Assembly: GCF_000373185.1 (NCBI RefSeq)
Contig: NZ_KB890626.1
Location: forward strand, 147,966 to 211,965
Source: Segatella paludivivens DSM 17968 = JCM 13650
Lineage (GTDB): Bacteria > Bacteroidota > Bacteroidia > Bacteroidales > Bacteroidaceae
Length of the DNA: 64,000 nt
Reading direction: 5' to 3'
The position numbers were made by a program, and so were the translations under genes. Every line of letters begins with the position of its first letter. Position 1 is the first letter of the stretch. The notes beneath the pieces are model-generated. The model did not search any database. It saw only the letters and a program-made list of their open reading frames with translations, and was not told the origin of the DNA. This document shows positions 37,030 to 46,453 of this stretch, piece by piece.

Positions 37030-38667
37030 TTATTTATTAATTAAATCCAATGTATATTCCAATGCTTTGTCTGCTGGCACTTTAAAATCAGGGATTGTAC
37101 CATGAATATCCTTCTCATTACTGCCTGGAAGCCAAAAACGTTTATATGAGATTGAGCTCCTTAAGCCAGAAACAGGTAGTTGATAAATCAAGATATCACC
37201 AAAGCTGACGCTCATGCCACCAGATTCCTCACCTATAACTTTTCCCATGTTATAATGCTGAAATGCCCATGAGAATGAAGAGGCAGAAGAGAACGTGTGA
37301 TGACTGATAAGAAGCCAGACTTTACCTTGATAATGTCTAGACATATCACTAAAAGGATAGATTTTTTCTATTTCGTCGTTGTAATAAAGACCAACCTTCA
37401 GGCATTGTTCTGGTGATAATAAACTTTGTGTTACTGGAGATATACGAGCGAATGACTTACCGAATTGGTAGCATGGAACTTTTGATATATGCTGAAACAA
37501 TATATCTCCAACACTAGAATCTCCTCCCCCGTTATTACGGATGTCAATAATTAAATTACCAATGTGCTTGGCATTTAAGTCAGCTATCATTGAATCTGCA
37601 AAGTTAGCCATAGCTGCTCTATCCTCTAAATTTCTAAAATCCATCACAGCAGCATTGTTTCCTTGAATAATACTATAGGAATAATTTGCAACACGACTTT
37701 TATCTTGAGCATCTTTATTTCGATTGATTTCTGCATGTATCTTATCGTAAGTTGCAGCCTTTAGTTTCTTAGTATAAATCTTGCCACGCAAAAGATATTT
37801 AATGTTGTAATCAGGAGCATTATAAAAAAGTTCAAAAAGCGCAGGAAATTGATAGTTGATAATTAGAAGTTTGAAGAAATAGCGTTCACCAGAAGCATAA
37901 GGCATCATCTTTTCTATCATAGTCTTATTATCTACCCCATTTATAGTTAGGATTCTTGCATTTTTAGGAATGCCAAACATATCTAACTTTGTAGTAAAAG
38001 TTGAGTCGTTAGTATTAATGTCTAACTGAAGAGGGAAACGTAAGCTTTCTTTAGTAAACAAATCATTGTTAGGAAATAACATTCGTGTATGACCATCACC
38101 TATAAATGACACTAAAGGTGCCAAGTATCTGTATAGTTCTATTCTATTAACGCTATCTGGCAACTCTATCTTTATTTTGTTTGCCATGCTCATAAATGCA
38201 TCCATACCACATACAGAAAACATATCGGGATGAACTTCATTCAGCGTATACACCAAAGCATCAATATCAAATTGAGCCTGTTCTTTACTTAGTTTACCAG
38301 ATGGAGATAACCTTAACAAGCTTTTAGATGGCTGTTCGAAAGGATTAAGAGATTCCCATCTAACCTGTGTGAAAGCAGAGTCATTTTTCGAGTCCAGTAC
38401 TACAAAATCATAAATGCCATCCTTTTTCACATCAAATGCTATAGAATCCACATCACTTCTAAACATAACATGCTTAGCATGAGTAGAAAAAACATCAGGA
38501 CGGGCTGAAGGAGTTATAGTCCAATTACCATGATTACTAACACCGTCTGCAATAATTTCTAATTTACTCTTATTTGATTTTAATACAGGGAGCTTAGTCT
38601 GTGCTTCAGAAGAACTTAATCCTGCTCCCAACAAGATTAGTAATGCTAATGTTTTTTTTAGTGTCAT
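37030..38667 (-). CDS. Secreted S41-family peptidase (C-terminal processing type)
   Basis: The start at 38667 (MTLKKTLALLILL) gives a clean signal peptide ending near SEAQ|TKL; an earlier in-frame ATG at 38691 adds eight residues. The C-terminal half is the S41 (tail-specific) protease core: NLIIDIRNNGGGDSS, then HHTFSSASSFSWAF with the likely nucleophile serine, and GKVIGEESGGM. No clear PDZ domain is seen, unlike CtpA. It probably cleaves peptides or proteins in the periplasm or outside the cell. A TAATTTTG at 38818-38811 may be its -7 element. Confidence 0.85.
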   Translation of the reverse strand: MTLKKTLALLILLGAGLSSSEAQTKLPVLKSNKSKLEIIADGVSNHGNWTITPSARPDVFSTHAKHVMFRSDVDSIAFDVKKDGIYDFVVLDSKNDSAFTQVRWESLNPFEQPSKSLLRLSPSGKLSKEQAQFDIDALVYTLNEVHPDMFSVCGMDAFMSMANKIKIELPDSVNRIELYRYLAPLVSFIGDGHTRMLFPNNDLFTKESLRFPLQLDINTNDSTFTTKLDMFGIPKNARILTINGVDNKTMIEKMMPYASGERYFFKLLIINYQFPALFELFYNAPDYNIKYLLRGKIYTKKLKAATYDKIHAEINRNKDAQDKSRVANYSYSIIQGNNAAVMDFRNLEDRAAMANFADSMIADLNAKHIGNLIIDIRNNGGGDSSVGDILFQHISKVPCYQFGKSFARISPVTQSLLSPEQCLKVGLYYNDEIEKIYPFSDMSRHYQGKVWLLISHHTFSSASSFSWAFQHYNMGKVIGEESGGMSVSFGDILIYQLPVSGLRSSISYKRFWLPGSNEKDIHGTIPDFKVPADKALEYTLDLINK

Positions 38668-38920
38668 AAAATATAAACGTTTGTAGCGCACTCCTTAAAT
38701 TTATTTCAGAAGTACTCCATAATAATAATGTGTTTCCAAATCGGTAAAATTACGCTGTGCGGAAGAGGTAATACTGATGCTAAGTACAGCTATTCATCGA
38801 AATATGATTGCAAAATTAAACATAATCTTATTAATTCCATAAGAAAACTTAGGAATTATATATAATGACATAAAAGTTATGCTATTTCACATTCTATATA
38901 GGTAACTATAATAGCTACAG

Positions 38921-39090
38921 TCAAATTTCATCAACTATATATTTTTCAAGGCTTGAAGGTGATGCAGTAGGTGCAAAGCGGTGAACAACCTCACCATTCT
39001 TATTGATAAAAAACTTTGTCTAGTCGTGATCATGATGACAACTGCTGTCGCCATATACAATAGTTCCACCTAAATACTGCTTTAGAACTT
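38921..39090 (-). pseudogene. Decayed glutathione peroxidase gene tail
   Basis: The minus strand encodes LKQYLGGTIVYGDSSC, an in-frame stop (TAG where the family has Trp), then TKFFINKNGEVVHRF and a matching tail that ends EKYIVDEI at the stop 38923-38921. The last third is almost identical to the intact GPx at 41718-42200, in the same orientation 2.8 kb away. An in-frame stop (TAA) lies just upstream, and the catalytic cysteine region is absent. This is a remnant of a second copy. Confidence 0.85.
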
Positions 39091-39171
39091 TTTATTCTTA
39101 AATTATCTTATAATTGTTCTTACTTTCTTCTGAAAAACTATATATTTAATGTGCAATAATATACCTTTGCA

Positions 39172-39179
39172 GAAGGTTA
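39172..39179 (+). promoter_or_regulatory. Promoter -7 element of the rhamnosidase gene
   Basis: TACCTTTG is an exact consensus. Transcription would start near 39185, so the in-frame ATG at 39183 cannot be the start and the ATG at 39216 is preferred. Confidence 0.55.
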
Positions 39180-39215
39180 TAAATGCAATTATCAAGTAAA
39201 ACATTAAATACCATT

Positions 39216-41636
39216 ATGTCAAAAATATATTCATCTTTAATCATCGCCCTATTCTGCTTTGTTTATTCTGCTTCAGCACAAGAGAGATTGCATGAGGCTC
39301 AATGGATTTCAGCTCCACATACACAGACTGCGTCAATGCCGATGTTCAGAAAAAACATTGTCGTTAAGAAAGATGTAAAGGATGTTATAATTTATGCCAG
39401 TGCACTGGGTGTATATCAGATTTATGCAAACGGCAAAAACTTGACTGACGACATGTTGATGCCGGGATGGACTGATTATCGCAAGAGCATACAATACCAA
39501 AGTTTTCATCTACAAGAAAAACTACACGCAGGCGACAAATTCTCCGTTGCCTCAGAAGTAAGTAAAGGTTGGTGGTCTGGTGGAATATCCAGAGGGATTT
39601 ATGGCAAGGATATAAATATGGGATTTATTTGCGATGTGTATATTGTCTATAAAGACGGCACTACCCAAGATTGCCTTAGTGACACGACGTGGAAATGCTA
39701 CACTAACGGCGCCCTAGTGATGGGCGACATTTACAATGGAGAAACTTATGACGCACGCAAAGACAATCTTGCAGATGTTTCTACCCCAGCCTACAATGAC
39801 AGCACTTGGCAACCTGCTGTCATCAACCACGATAGTAAGGGCGAACTATGCGACATGATTGGACCACAAATCAAAATTAGAAACAAATCATTATGGCGTA
39901 AACCTCTAGATATTACCATTTATCAGGGAGCAGATTCAACAAACACCACATTCGGAAAAATACACATCATCAGCAACCAGAATAATCCTAAGAGTTCTAT
40001 CCACCTAAAGAAAGGACAAACATTGTTGGTTGATTTTGGTCAGAACATTGTGGGATGGATCGACATGAACGTTAAAGGAAATAGCGGAACAACATTAACA
40101 TGGAAGCATGGCGAAATGTTGAATTTCAACGGAGACGAATCACGACTCGACAAAGGACCTGGCGGAAGTTTGTGGACATGGAACTTAAGGGATGCAAAAG
40201 CTATAACTACATACGTGATGAATGGTAATGAGAAAAGTGAAGAATATCACCCTAATCACACTTACTTTGGATTCAGATATGCAGAACTTACGGCTACAGA
40301 TGACGTAACTATAAATAATATTAAGGCACAAGTGGTAGGTACAGACCTAACAGAATGTGGAACATTCAAATGCTCTGATTCAAACATAAACCGTCTTTAT
40401 AGCAATGTATGGTGGGGACAACGAGGCAATTTCATGAGTATTCCTACCGACTGCCCACAACGTGATGAAAGATTGGGATGGACTGGCGACACACAGATAT
40501 TCTCACGTACTGCACTTTACAATTCTGATGCAGCCGAATTTTATCGTAAATGGATGCGAGACATGCGCGATAGTCAACGTGAGGATGGTGCCTATCCAGA
40601 GACCGCACCTTTCTGTAATATGTGGGGATATGGCACTGCTGGATGGGGAGATGCCGGAATCATCGTTCCATGGAATACATACGTAATGACGGGCGACAAA
40701 GATATTATAAAAGAGAACTGGCAATCGATGCAAAAATGGATGGAATTCTGTTCTTCTCAACATGATGGTCAATGGACGCATATTGGAGCAGAACCAAAAT
40801 GCGGTGACTGGTTAGCATATAAGGAAGTTGATGCGCGATATGTTTCGTATGCTTACTTTGCCTATTCAGCAGAATTGATGCAGAAGATGGCTGAAGTTAT
40901 CGGAGAAAGTGAAGAAGCTTCAAAATATAGCAAACTATGGCAAGACATTCGTAATGAATTTCAGAAACGATACATCACAGATGGAGAGATAAATACAGGT
41001 AAAGACACTCAGACTGCTTATCTGTTAGCTTTGCATTTCAATCTAATTCTGGATACTCAGAGACAGCATGCGATAGATTCTCTTCGAAAAAATATCATCA
41101 ATAACGACTACAAGCTATCTACTGGATTCATAGGAACAGGTATTCTCATGGAGACGCTTACTGAATGCGGAATGACAGATCTCGCCTATCGTTTACTTTT
41201 CCAGCATCAAAATCCATCATGGCTCTACAGTATAGACCAAGGAGCAACAACAATATGGGAACGCTGGGACAGTTATACGCGTGAGAGTGGATTCAACAAG
41301 CATCCATGGAATATGAATTCATTCAACCATTATAGTTATGGTGCAGTTGTAGAGTGGTTCTATTCTTCTATCTTGGGCATTCGCCCTGACGAACAGCAAC
41401 CAGGCTTCCGCCACATCATCCTTGAACCATATCCTGGCACAAAACTCCAATGGGCAAAGGGATCAACGATGACGAAATACGGTAAAGTAAGTGTGGAATG
41501 GAAAAAAGACACTCAAGGAAGAATACACTATATGGTTACGATTCCGAAAGGAACTAGTGCCACATTGATAACCAATAATCAGCGAAAAGAAGTAAAGGCT
41601 GGTAAGCATACATACTGTTTGGATATTAAAGAATAA
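39216..41636 (+). CDS. Secreted alpha-L-rhamnosidase, GH78 family
   Basis: GH78 enzymes remove terminal alpha-L-rhamnose from plant polysaccharides and glycosides. The product starts with a signal peptide (MSKIYSSLIIALFCFVYSAS) ending near SAQ|ER. The N-terminal beta domains carry the DMLMPGWTDYRK block. The catalytic (alpha/alpha)6 barrel has the GH78 signature TDCPQRDERLGWTGD and further acids in PWNTYVMTGD and TIWERWDSY. A C-terminal beta-sandwich has the GFRHIILEPYPG motif. The 806-residue length is usual. There is no adjacent SusCD, so it is not in an obvious PUL. Confidence 0.92.
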   Translation: MSKIYSSLIIALFCFVYSASAQERLHEAQWISAPHTQTASMPMFRKNIVVKKDVKDVIIYASALGVYQIYANGKNLTDDMLMPGWTDYRKSIQYQSFHLQEKLHAGDKFSVASEVSKGWWSGGISRGIYGKDINMGFICDVYIVYKDGTTQDCLSDTTWKCYTNGALVMGDIYNGETYDARKDNLADVSTPAYNDSTWQPAVINHDSKGELCDMIGPQIKIRNKSLWRKPLDITIYQGADSTNTTFGKIHIISNQNNPKSSIHLKKGQTLLVDFGQNIVGWIDMNVKGNSGTTLTWKHGEMLNFNGDESRLDKGPGGSLWTWNLRDAKAITTYVMNGNEKSEEYHPNHTYFGFRYAELTATDDVTINNIKAQVVGTDLTECGTFKCSDSNINRLYSNVWWGQRGNFMSIPTDCPQRDERLGWTGDTQIFSRTALYNSDAAEFYRKWMRDMRDSQREDGAYPETAPFCNMWGYGTAGWGDAGIIVPWNTYVMTGDKDIIKENWQSMQKWMEFCSSQHDGQWTHIGAEPKCGDWLAYKEVDARYVSYAYFAYSAELMQKMAEVIGESEEASKYSKLWQDIRNEFQKRYITDGEINTGKDTQTAYLLALHFNLILDTQRQHAIDSLRKNIINNDYKLSTGFIGTGILMETLTECGMTDLAYRLLFQHQNPSWLYSIDQGATTIWERWDSYTRESGFNKHPWNMNSFNHYSYGAVVEWFYSSILGIRPDEQQPGFRHIILEPYPGTKLQWAKGSTMTKYGKVSVEWKKDTQGRIHYMVTIPKGTSATLITNNQRKEVKAGKHTYCLDIKE

Positions 41637-41641
41637 TTAGG

Positions 41642-41683
41642 TTTTTTCAGTATAATAAGCGATTGCTTGTTATACTGGAAAAA
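41642..41683 (+). terminator. Terminator after the rhamnosidase gene
   Basis: TTTTTTCAGTATAA pairs with TTATACTGGAAAAA around an AAGC/GCTT top, a long stem with A/T runs on both flanks. It lies between convergent genes and may serve both. Confidence 0.8.
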
Positions 41684-41717
41684 GTAAGATTATGCTTATC
41701 CTAATAGATACATATAT

Positions 41718-42200
41718 TTACAGCTCGTTCACTATATATTTTTCTAGGCTTGAAGGTGATGCAGTTGGTGAAAAACGATGAACAACTTCGCCATTCTTAT
41801 TGATGAGAAACTTAGTGAAATTCCATTTGATAGCACTCCATAAGATTCCTCCCTTCTTGCTCTTCAGCCACTTATATAGTGGATCGGCATCATTTCCATT
41901 AACATTTATTTTCTTCATAATAGGAAATGTCACACCATAATTTAACGAACAGAACTCCTGTGTCTGATCGTCTGAACCAGGATTTTGATTAGCAAACTGG
42001 TTGCATGGGAAACCTAAGATTACCAGACCTTTATCCTGATATGTATTACATAACTCTTCAAGTCCCGTTAATTGCGGAGTGAATCCACACTTCGTTGCAA
42101 TGTTTACAATCAACACTACTTTACCTTTATACTCAGCGAGGCTTACAGACTCACCTTTCTTGTTCTTAACCGTGAAATCATAAAAATTCTTTGTTTCCAT
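41718..42200 (-). CDS. Glutathione peroxidase-like thiol peroxidase
   Basis: The 160-residue GPx-family peroxidase reduces hydroperoxides, in bacteria usually with thioredoxin. It has the active-site NIATKCGFTPQ (peroxidatic Cys), the second Cys in FPCNQF, the Gln/Trp tetrad partners (NQFANQ, KWNFTKF) and the conserved C-terminal FSPTASPSSLEKYI. A thioredoxin gene occurs at 52804-53100. A decayed second copy of the tail lies at 38921-39090. No clear promoter motif is seen in the 160 bases upstream. Confidence 0.93.
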   Translation of the reverse strand: METKNFYDFTVKNKKGESVSLAEYKGKVVLIVNIATKCGFTPQLTGLEELCNTYQDKGLVILGFPCNQFANQNPGSDDQTQEFCSLNYGVTFPIMKKINVNGNDADPLYKWLKSKKGGILWSAIKWNFTKFLINKNGEVVHRFSPTASPSSLEKYIVNEL

Positions 42201-42359
42201 AATTTTATTTTTAAATGATTAAAATGCATGAAATATATTTTATATCTCACAAGATTTAAAAGTAAATTGCGACATCTTTAGAGTCTAGTTGTATTCAGTA
42301 TAATTCTAGTAATCACAATTAAGCAAAATGCAATGTTCTCAGTTGTTACATTTCATGTA

Positions 42360-43043
42360 TCATAACTCTTTCCGAAGAGCAGCTATAGCCCACTTTATTC
42401 CTTTAGCCTGACGTAGATCTCCTTCAACAAAATGATTTCCAGGATTTAGTTCAAAGTGCACAACATGACCTTGTACTTTATAGTGTTCAAAAATATGTTG
42501 CGTCTTTTCGATGGTAGTCTGCAAATATGTATTCTTTGATATACATTCTTTATCACCAATGGAAAGATAAACAGGTGCCTTAGTCATAGGCTCATGAGAG
42601 ATTACAAAATCATCGAAATCAGGATACCATAAGCTTCCCGAAGCTGAAATGTAAGCAGCAAACTTGTCTGTACGATACATTGCATAGAGAGAAAAAAGCC
42701 CCGACATTGAATAGCCGAGGAGTATTCGGCGTGGATTATCCACTTTCAGCAGTTTCTCGCAATAAGGAATCAAACCTGTAAGCATCCATTTGAGATATTC
42801 ATCGGCATTGCCCTCAAAGTTATCATACTTAGATATCACTTTATCTGCCGGATATGGCGACATATCTGCATCCCAATCAATCTTCGAGATAACGACAAAA
42901 TGGAATGGTAAACAATTCAATTCCTCACATGATTCAAGAATAAGTTCGGTTCCATCGCCATAACTATTGCAATAAACGATAATATCTGTTGGCTCTAACG
43001 ATGGAGTTAACGTGATGTTGTAACCGTCTAATATCTCTTTCAT
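42360..43043 (-). CDS. Alpha/beta-hydrolase, putative esterase
   Basis: This is a 227-residue serine hydrolase of the putative esterase (esterase D-like/IroE-like) group. The nucleophile elbow is LLGYSMSGLFSLYAM (G-x-S-x-S-G), the acid probably lies in YLSIGDKECIS, and the catalytic histidine is in ELNPGNHFVEGD. No signal peptide is present, so it acts in the cytoplasm. It is the third gene of the adenylation enzyme-GNAT-esterase operon (4-base gap), suggesting hydrolysis of an ester or thioester linked to the product of that pathway. Confidence 0.82.
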   Translation of the reverse strand: MKEILDGYNITLTPSLEPTDIIVYCNSYGDGTELILESCEELNCLPFHFVVISKIDWDADMSPYPADKVISKYDNFEGNADEYLKWMLTGLIPYCEKLLKVDNPRRILLGYSMSGLFSLYAMYRTDKFAAYISASGSLWYPDFDDFVISHEPMTKAPVYLSIGDKECISKNTYLQTTIEKTQHIFEHYKVQGHVVHFELNPGNHFVEGDLRQAKGIKWAIAALRKEL

Positions 43044-43047
43044 ACTT

Positions 43048-43491
43048 TTACAGTTTGTAATAATCCATCATTTCCTTAAATCCCAACTTCAGATACACCC
43101 CTTTACCATCTTCTGATGATTCTAGATAAATCTTGGTTATTCCCTGCGCTTTAGCCTGATTAACAAGCCACGAGACGATTTCCATACCATATCCGTTACA
43201 ACGATACTGGGGACGAACATATATGTTCATCAAGTAAGCACATCTACCTGATGGATTTTCTGGTGATGGCATTTCATCATAGAGGCATAAGCCGCCACAT
43301 CCTATTTCATTATCATACAGGCAAGCAATATGTCCACCACGAGTAATCTCTTGCACATAGTATTCACGATTCGCCGCCTCCAAGGCTTTCCAATCTACAT
43401 TTTCAGAATCTGCAAATACTTCGTGCAACACTTCCATACGCCACGACATCAACGTATCGAGTTCATCAACATTTACTCTTCTTATATTCAT
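43048..43491 (-). CDS. GNAT family N-acetyltransferase
   Basis: The 147-residue GNAT protein has motif A in YLMNIYVRPQYRCNGYGMEI (R/Q-x-x-G-x-G) and the closing SEDGKGVYLKLGFKEM block. It lies 1 base after the adenylation-enzyme gene and 4 bases before the esterase gene, so all three are translated from one message. The acceptor is unknown; an amine or amino acid activated by the first enzyme is a reasonable guess. Confidence 0.86.
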   Translation of the reverse strand: MNIRRVNVDELDTLMSWRMEVLHEVFADSENVDWKALEAANREYYVQEITRGGHIACLYDNEIGCGGLCLYDEMPSPENPSGRCAYLMNIYVRPQYRCNGYGMEIVSWLVNQAKAQGITKIYLESSEDGKGVYLKLGFKEMMDYYKL

Positions 43492-43492
43492 A

Positions 43493-44968
43493 TCAAGCTA
43501 ATTTTAATACTTTCGGCAAAGCCTTTACATCTACCTTTCCATTAGGAGTGAGCGGCATTGTGTCTAGTTTGACGAAAAACTCAGGAATCATATATGCTGG
43601 TAGAAATTTTGCCATATTTTCACGCACACGACTCATTCTAAAAGCTAGTTTATCCTTCGGCACGATATAAGCAGCTAGATAAGCGAGTCCGTTCTTGTCG
43701 TTATGTGCCAACACAATGCCCTTTTCCACGTCAGGACAATTACAAAGAATGTTTTGAATTTCAACGGTTTCTACTCTTTTGCCAAGAATCATCACCTGAG
43801 TATCTTTACGATGTAGAAATATGATGGTACCATCTGTTTTCATTAGCCCTAAATCACCAGAACGATACATCATCCTACCATCTTCTAACTTCACATAAGC
43901 TTCGTTTTCCTTCTCACGATGTTCACCAATATATCCTCGCGAGACTCCTCCACCTAAGATACATATTTCACCTATGTTGCCATTAGGAACCTTTTCCAAC
44001 TTATCATTTCTTATCTCTATCTGAGTTCCAAGTACTGGCTTCCCTATAGGATAAGTACCATCGGGTTCAGCCTTAACCTTATTCACATGACAATAAGATG
44101 CACAAACCGTTGTTTCGCTTGGACCGTATGTATTATATATTTGAAATTTATCAAGAAGATTAGTCACATAATCTTCTCTTAATATGTCACCACCACTTAT
44201 CAGCAATTTAAGAGAAGAGGGAATATGATTAAGTTTGTTCATCTCCAACAAGAGATATGGGAAGCCGCTGATTTCTGTTATTTGGTGTTTTTCGATGAAG
44301 TCCATCACACGCCTAATATTCCTCTTTACATAGTCAGAGGGAATAGCAAGTGTAGCACCATTGCAGAGCGTTGCGAACACTTCCTCTACAAAGATGTCGA
44401 ATGAACATACAGAATACTGAAGCATCTTGTCTCCCACAGTGGTATGGAATTCATTCTCGAAAGCAGATATATAGTGACATACATTGCGATTCTCCACAGT
44501 CACTCCTTTAGGCATACCAGTAGACCCACTAGTATATAGCACGTAAGCAATGCCATCCGCAATAGATTTGTCTGTAGATTTTGCATTCTTGTCAATGACC
44601 AATCCCTGTTCGATGAAACACAAATTCAATCCTTCAAGTTTTTGTGCATACATCCCATTGGTAATAACAAAGTCTACCTTACATTCATCCATGATAAACT
44701 TAATTCTATCAGTTGGGAAAAATGGTTCAACTGGTACATACCCTGCCCCAGCCTTTAATATAGCAAGCATTGCAGCGATTTGCTCTACGTTATGATTCAT
44801 CACAACGCCGATAAGTTTGGGATTATTTGTTTTAAATCTATCTATTATCGTGTCTACAAGTGCATTGAGTTCAGAAAAGGTTAGACTTCTTTTATGATCA
44901 AACACAGCTACAACGTCTGGATGAATCTCCACCTGTCGCATAAAATAACTATAAATTGTATTTTTCAT
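43493..44968 (-). CDS. Stand-alone amino-acid adenylation (AMP-binding) enzyme
   Basis: The 491-residue ANL-superfamily ligase resembles NRPS A domains and DltA. The P-loop core motif is YVLYTSGSTGMPKGV, the A5-like NTYGPSETTV, A7/A8 YRSGDLG, and the A10 lysine in LTPNGKVDVKAL. It activates a carboxylate as an acyl-adenylate. There is no fused or adjacent carrier-protein domain and no DltB/DltD, so it is neither a normal NRPS module nor a dlt operon. It leads an operon with a GNAT and an esterase. Confidence 0.87.
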   Translation of the reverse strand: MKNTIYSYFMRQVEIHPDVVAVFDHKRSLTFSELNALVDTIIDRFKTNNPKLIGVVMNHNVEQIAAMLAILKAGAGYVPVEPFFPTDRIKFIMDECKVDFVITNGMYAQKLEGLNLCFIEQGLVIDKNAKSTDKSIADGIAYVLYTSGSTGMPKGVTVENRNVCHYISAFENEFHTTVGDKMLQYSVCSFDIFVEEVFATLCNGATLAIPSDYVKRNIRRVMDFIEKHQITEISGFPYLLLEMNKLNHIPSSLKLLISGGDILREDYVTNLLDKFQIYNTYGPSETTVCASYCHVNKVKAEPDGTYPIGKPVLGTQIEIRNDKLEKVPNGNIGEICILGGGVSRGYIGEHREKENEAYVKLEDGRMMYRSGDLGLMKTDGTIIFLHRKDTQVMILGKRVETVEIQNILCNCPDVEKGIVLAHNDKNGLAYLAAYIVPKDKLAFRMSRVRENMAKFLPAYMIPEFFVKLDTMPLTPNGKVDVKALPKVLKLA

Positions 44969-45436
44969 ATCACACCATTTCTTTTACATTATCTAAATCA
45001 TTTTTCTATGGATGAATAAACAATCATGTTGAATGAACAACACTCTCTATTTTCTTCGTCCTTCTTATATAATTCAATGTAGTTATAATGCATATTCATG
45101 AGTAAGGTATTATCAGTATATATATGTACTCGTTACTAGACTGCATTATAGTGCTTATCATGTTGCTATATATAGCAAATCATTATAGCTACAAATATAG
45201 TAATAAAATGAACCGCCTCCAAATAATTCTTTGCCTTATAAACTTTGAACAACAAAAACAATCATTTTGTTTTATTATCCTGTAATACATGTATTTACAT
45301 ATTCATCAATATGATATTGATGAACAGTAAATAAAGTTATAGTTCAGATTTTGATAATTAATTATTATCGAATTGAGTATATTATTTTGGAGAAAATATG
45401 TAACTTTACCGAATGAATAACTAACATCATACGAAT
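44969..45436. other. Intergenic, divergent promoters
   Basis: This AT-rich region has no gene. The minus-strand promoter listed separately lies here. On the plus strand, TAACTTTA (45401-45408) is a near -7 match for the flavin reductase gene but has no TTTG at the correct distance. Confidence 0.4.
45192..45223 (-). promoter_or_regulatory. Promoter of adenylation-GNAT-esterase operon
   Basis: TTTG (45223-45220), a 20-base spacer and TATATTTG (45199-45192) match the consensus exactly. The leader to the ATG at 44968 would be about 220 bases. Confidence 0.6.
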
Positions 45437-46000
45437 ATGAAGAGTTTTATTGCAAAACCATGGCTGTTGCCACAGCCAGTACTCATTATTGGTACATACG
45501 ATGAGAACGGAGTTCCTAATGCTATGAATGCCGCTTGGGCAGGTCAGGCAAATATGAACTTAATCACCATTTCGATGGGTAACCACAAGACTACCAGCAA
45601 CCTGAATGCTAATGGCGAGTTTACTCTAGCATTTGCTTCAAAAGAGACGATGGTTGCATCTGATTATGTAGGAATTGTGAGTCAGAAGAATCATCCAGAC
45701 AAAATGCTTAAATCTGGCTTAACCCAGGAGAAAGCTCCGAACGTGAATGCACCAGTATTCACAGACTATCCGATGACATTTGAATGCCGCGTCAAAGAGA
45801 AACTTTATGAAAGCGAAACTGGTTACTTCATTGTTGCAGAGATTGTGAATATACTTGTAGACGAAAAGTATCTTGCAGAAGATGGCAAACCAGATGTTGA
45901 GAAAATGAATTTAATTACTTTTGACCCTATCCATTTGGGATACATTGCACTCGGCGATCGTGTTGGTCAGGCATTTGGTGAAGGAAAGAAATTAAAATAA
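45437..46000 (+). CDS. Flavin reductase-like domain protein
   Basis: This is a 187-residue FMN-binding split-barrel protein of the flavin-reductase/DIM6-NTAB family. Blocks are LPQPVLIIGTYDENGVPNAM, AWAGQANMNLITISMGNHK with the TTSNL flavin-phosphate contact, and EFTLAFAS. Such proteins reduce or bind FMN, often serving monooxygenases. It is followed after 2 bases by a small membrane-protein gene, so the pair is cotranscribed. Confidence 0.88.
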   Translation: MKSFIAKPWLLPQPVLIIGTYDENGVPNAMNAAWAGQANMNLITISMGNHKTTSNLNANGEFTLAFASKETMVASDYVGIVSQKNHPDKMLKSGLTQEKAPNVNAPVFTDYPMTFECRVKEKLYESETGYFIVAEIVNILVDEKYLAEDGKPDVEKMNLITFDPIHLGYIALGDRVGQAFGEGKKLK

Positions 46001-46002
46001 GA

Positions 46003-46275
46003 ATGAAAGAAACGCTACTACATATCAAGGCATGGCTTCAATGCCTGTCATTTCGTACAGGCGTCATCGTGCTGGCTTTATGCATACCATTTTATATTCT
46101 CTCTTTTGCCCAAATGGCATTACCTGCAAAATATCTTTCTCTTGATACTAAAGGTTATCTGTGGATAGTACTATTTGGAATGGCTAAAATATGCCAATAT
46201 GGAGGTCTCACCATTTTAGGAGTTGAGGGATATAAACGAGTTAAAACATGGTTAAAAGTAAACAAGGAGAAATAG
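46003..46275 (+). CDS. Small membrane protein (90 aa)
   Basis: The product has two predicted membrane helices (about residues 18-36 and 52-72) and a basic C-terminal tail (GYKRVKTWLKVNKEK). Family unknown, though small uncharacterised membrane proteins of this shape are common in Bacteroidota. Only the 2-base spacing to the flavin reductase gene says anything about function. Confidence 0.65.
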   Translation: MKETLLHIKAWLQCLSFRTGVIVLALCIPFYILSFAQMALPAKYLSLDTKGYLWIVLFGMAKICQYGGLTILGVEGYKRVKTWLKVNKEK

Positions 46276-46315
46276 GAAGACAATGGTAATATTGAATAGC
46301 TGCAATATGTAAGTT

Positions 46316-46360
46316 ATGTCTTTTGAAGGAGAAACACAAGTTGGACAAATTTATCGTTGA
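46316..46360 (+). pseudogene. Possible fragment of a YjdJ-type GNAT gene
   Basis: The 14-codon frame MSFEGETQVGQIYR then a stop resembles residues 16-28 of the 29364 GNAT (AFDGEVQVGQINF), and the DNA around GGAGAA.CACAAGTTGGACA is alike. The resemblance is short, and nothing further downstream aligns well. Confidence 0.3.
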
Positions 46361-46453
46361 CTGATATCTTCACATTCTTTGAAATTCAGTCGTAGCTCGA
46401 CGAAATTCGTGCTGTCGCAGTTCTGTTTTTCCTACTTTATCATTTGTTACTGA

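Noticed and set aside
43493..44968. DltA of a D-alanylation operon
   Set aside because: No dltB, dltC or dltD neighbours, and lipoteichoic acid is not expected in Bacteroidota.
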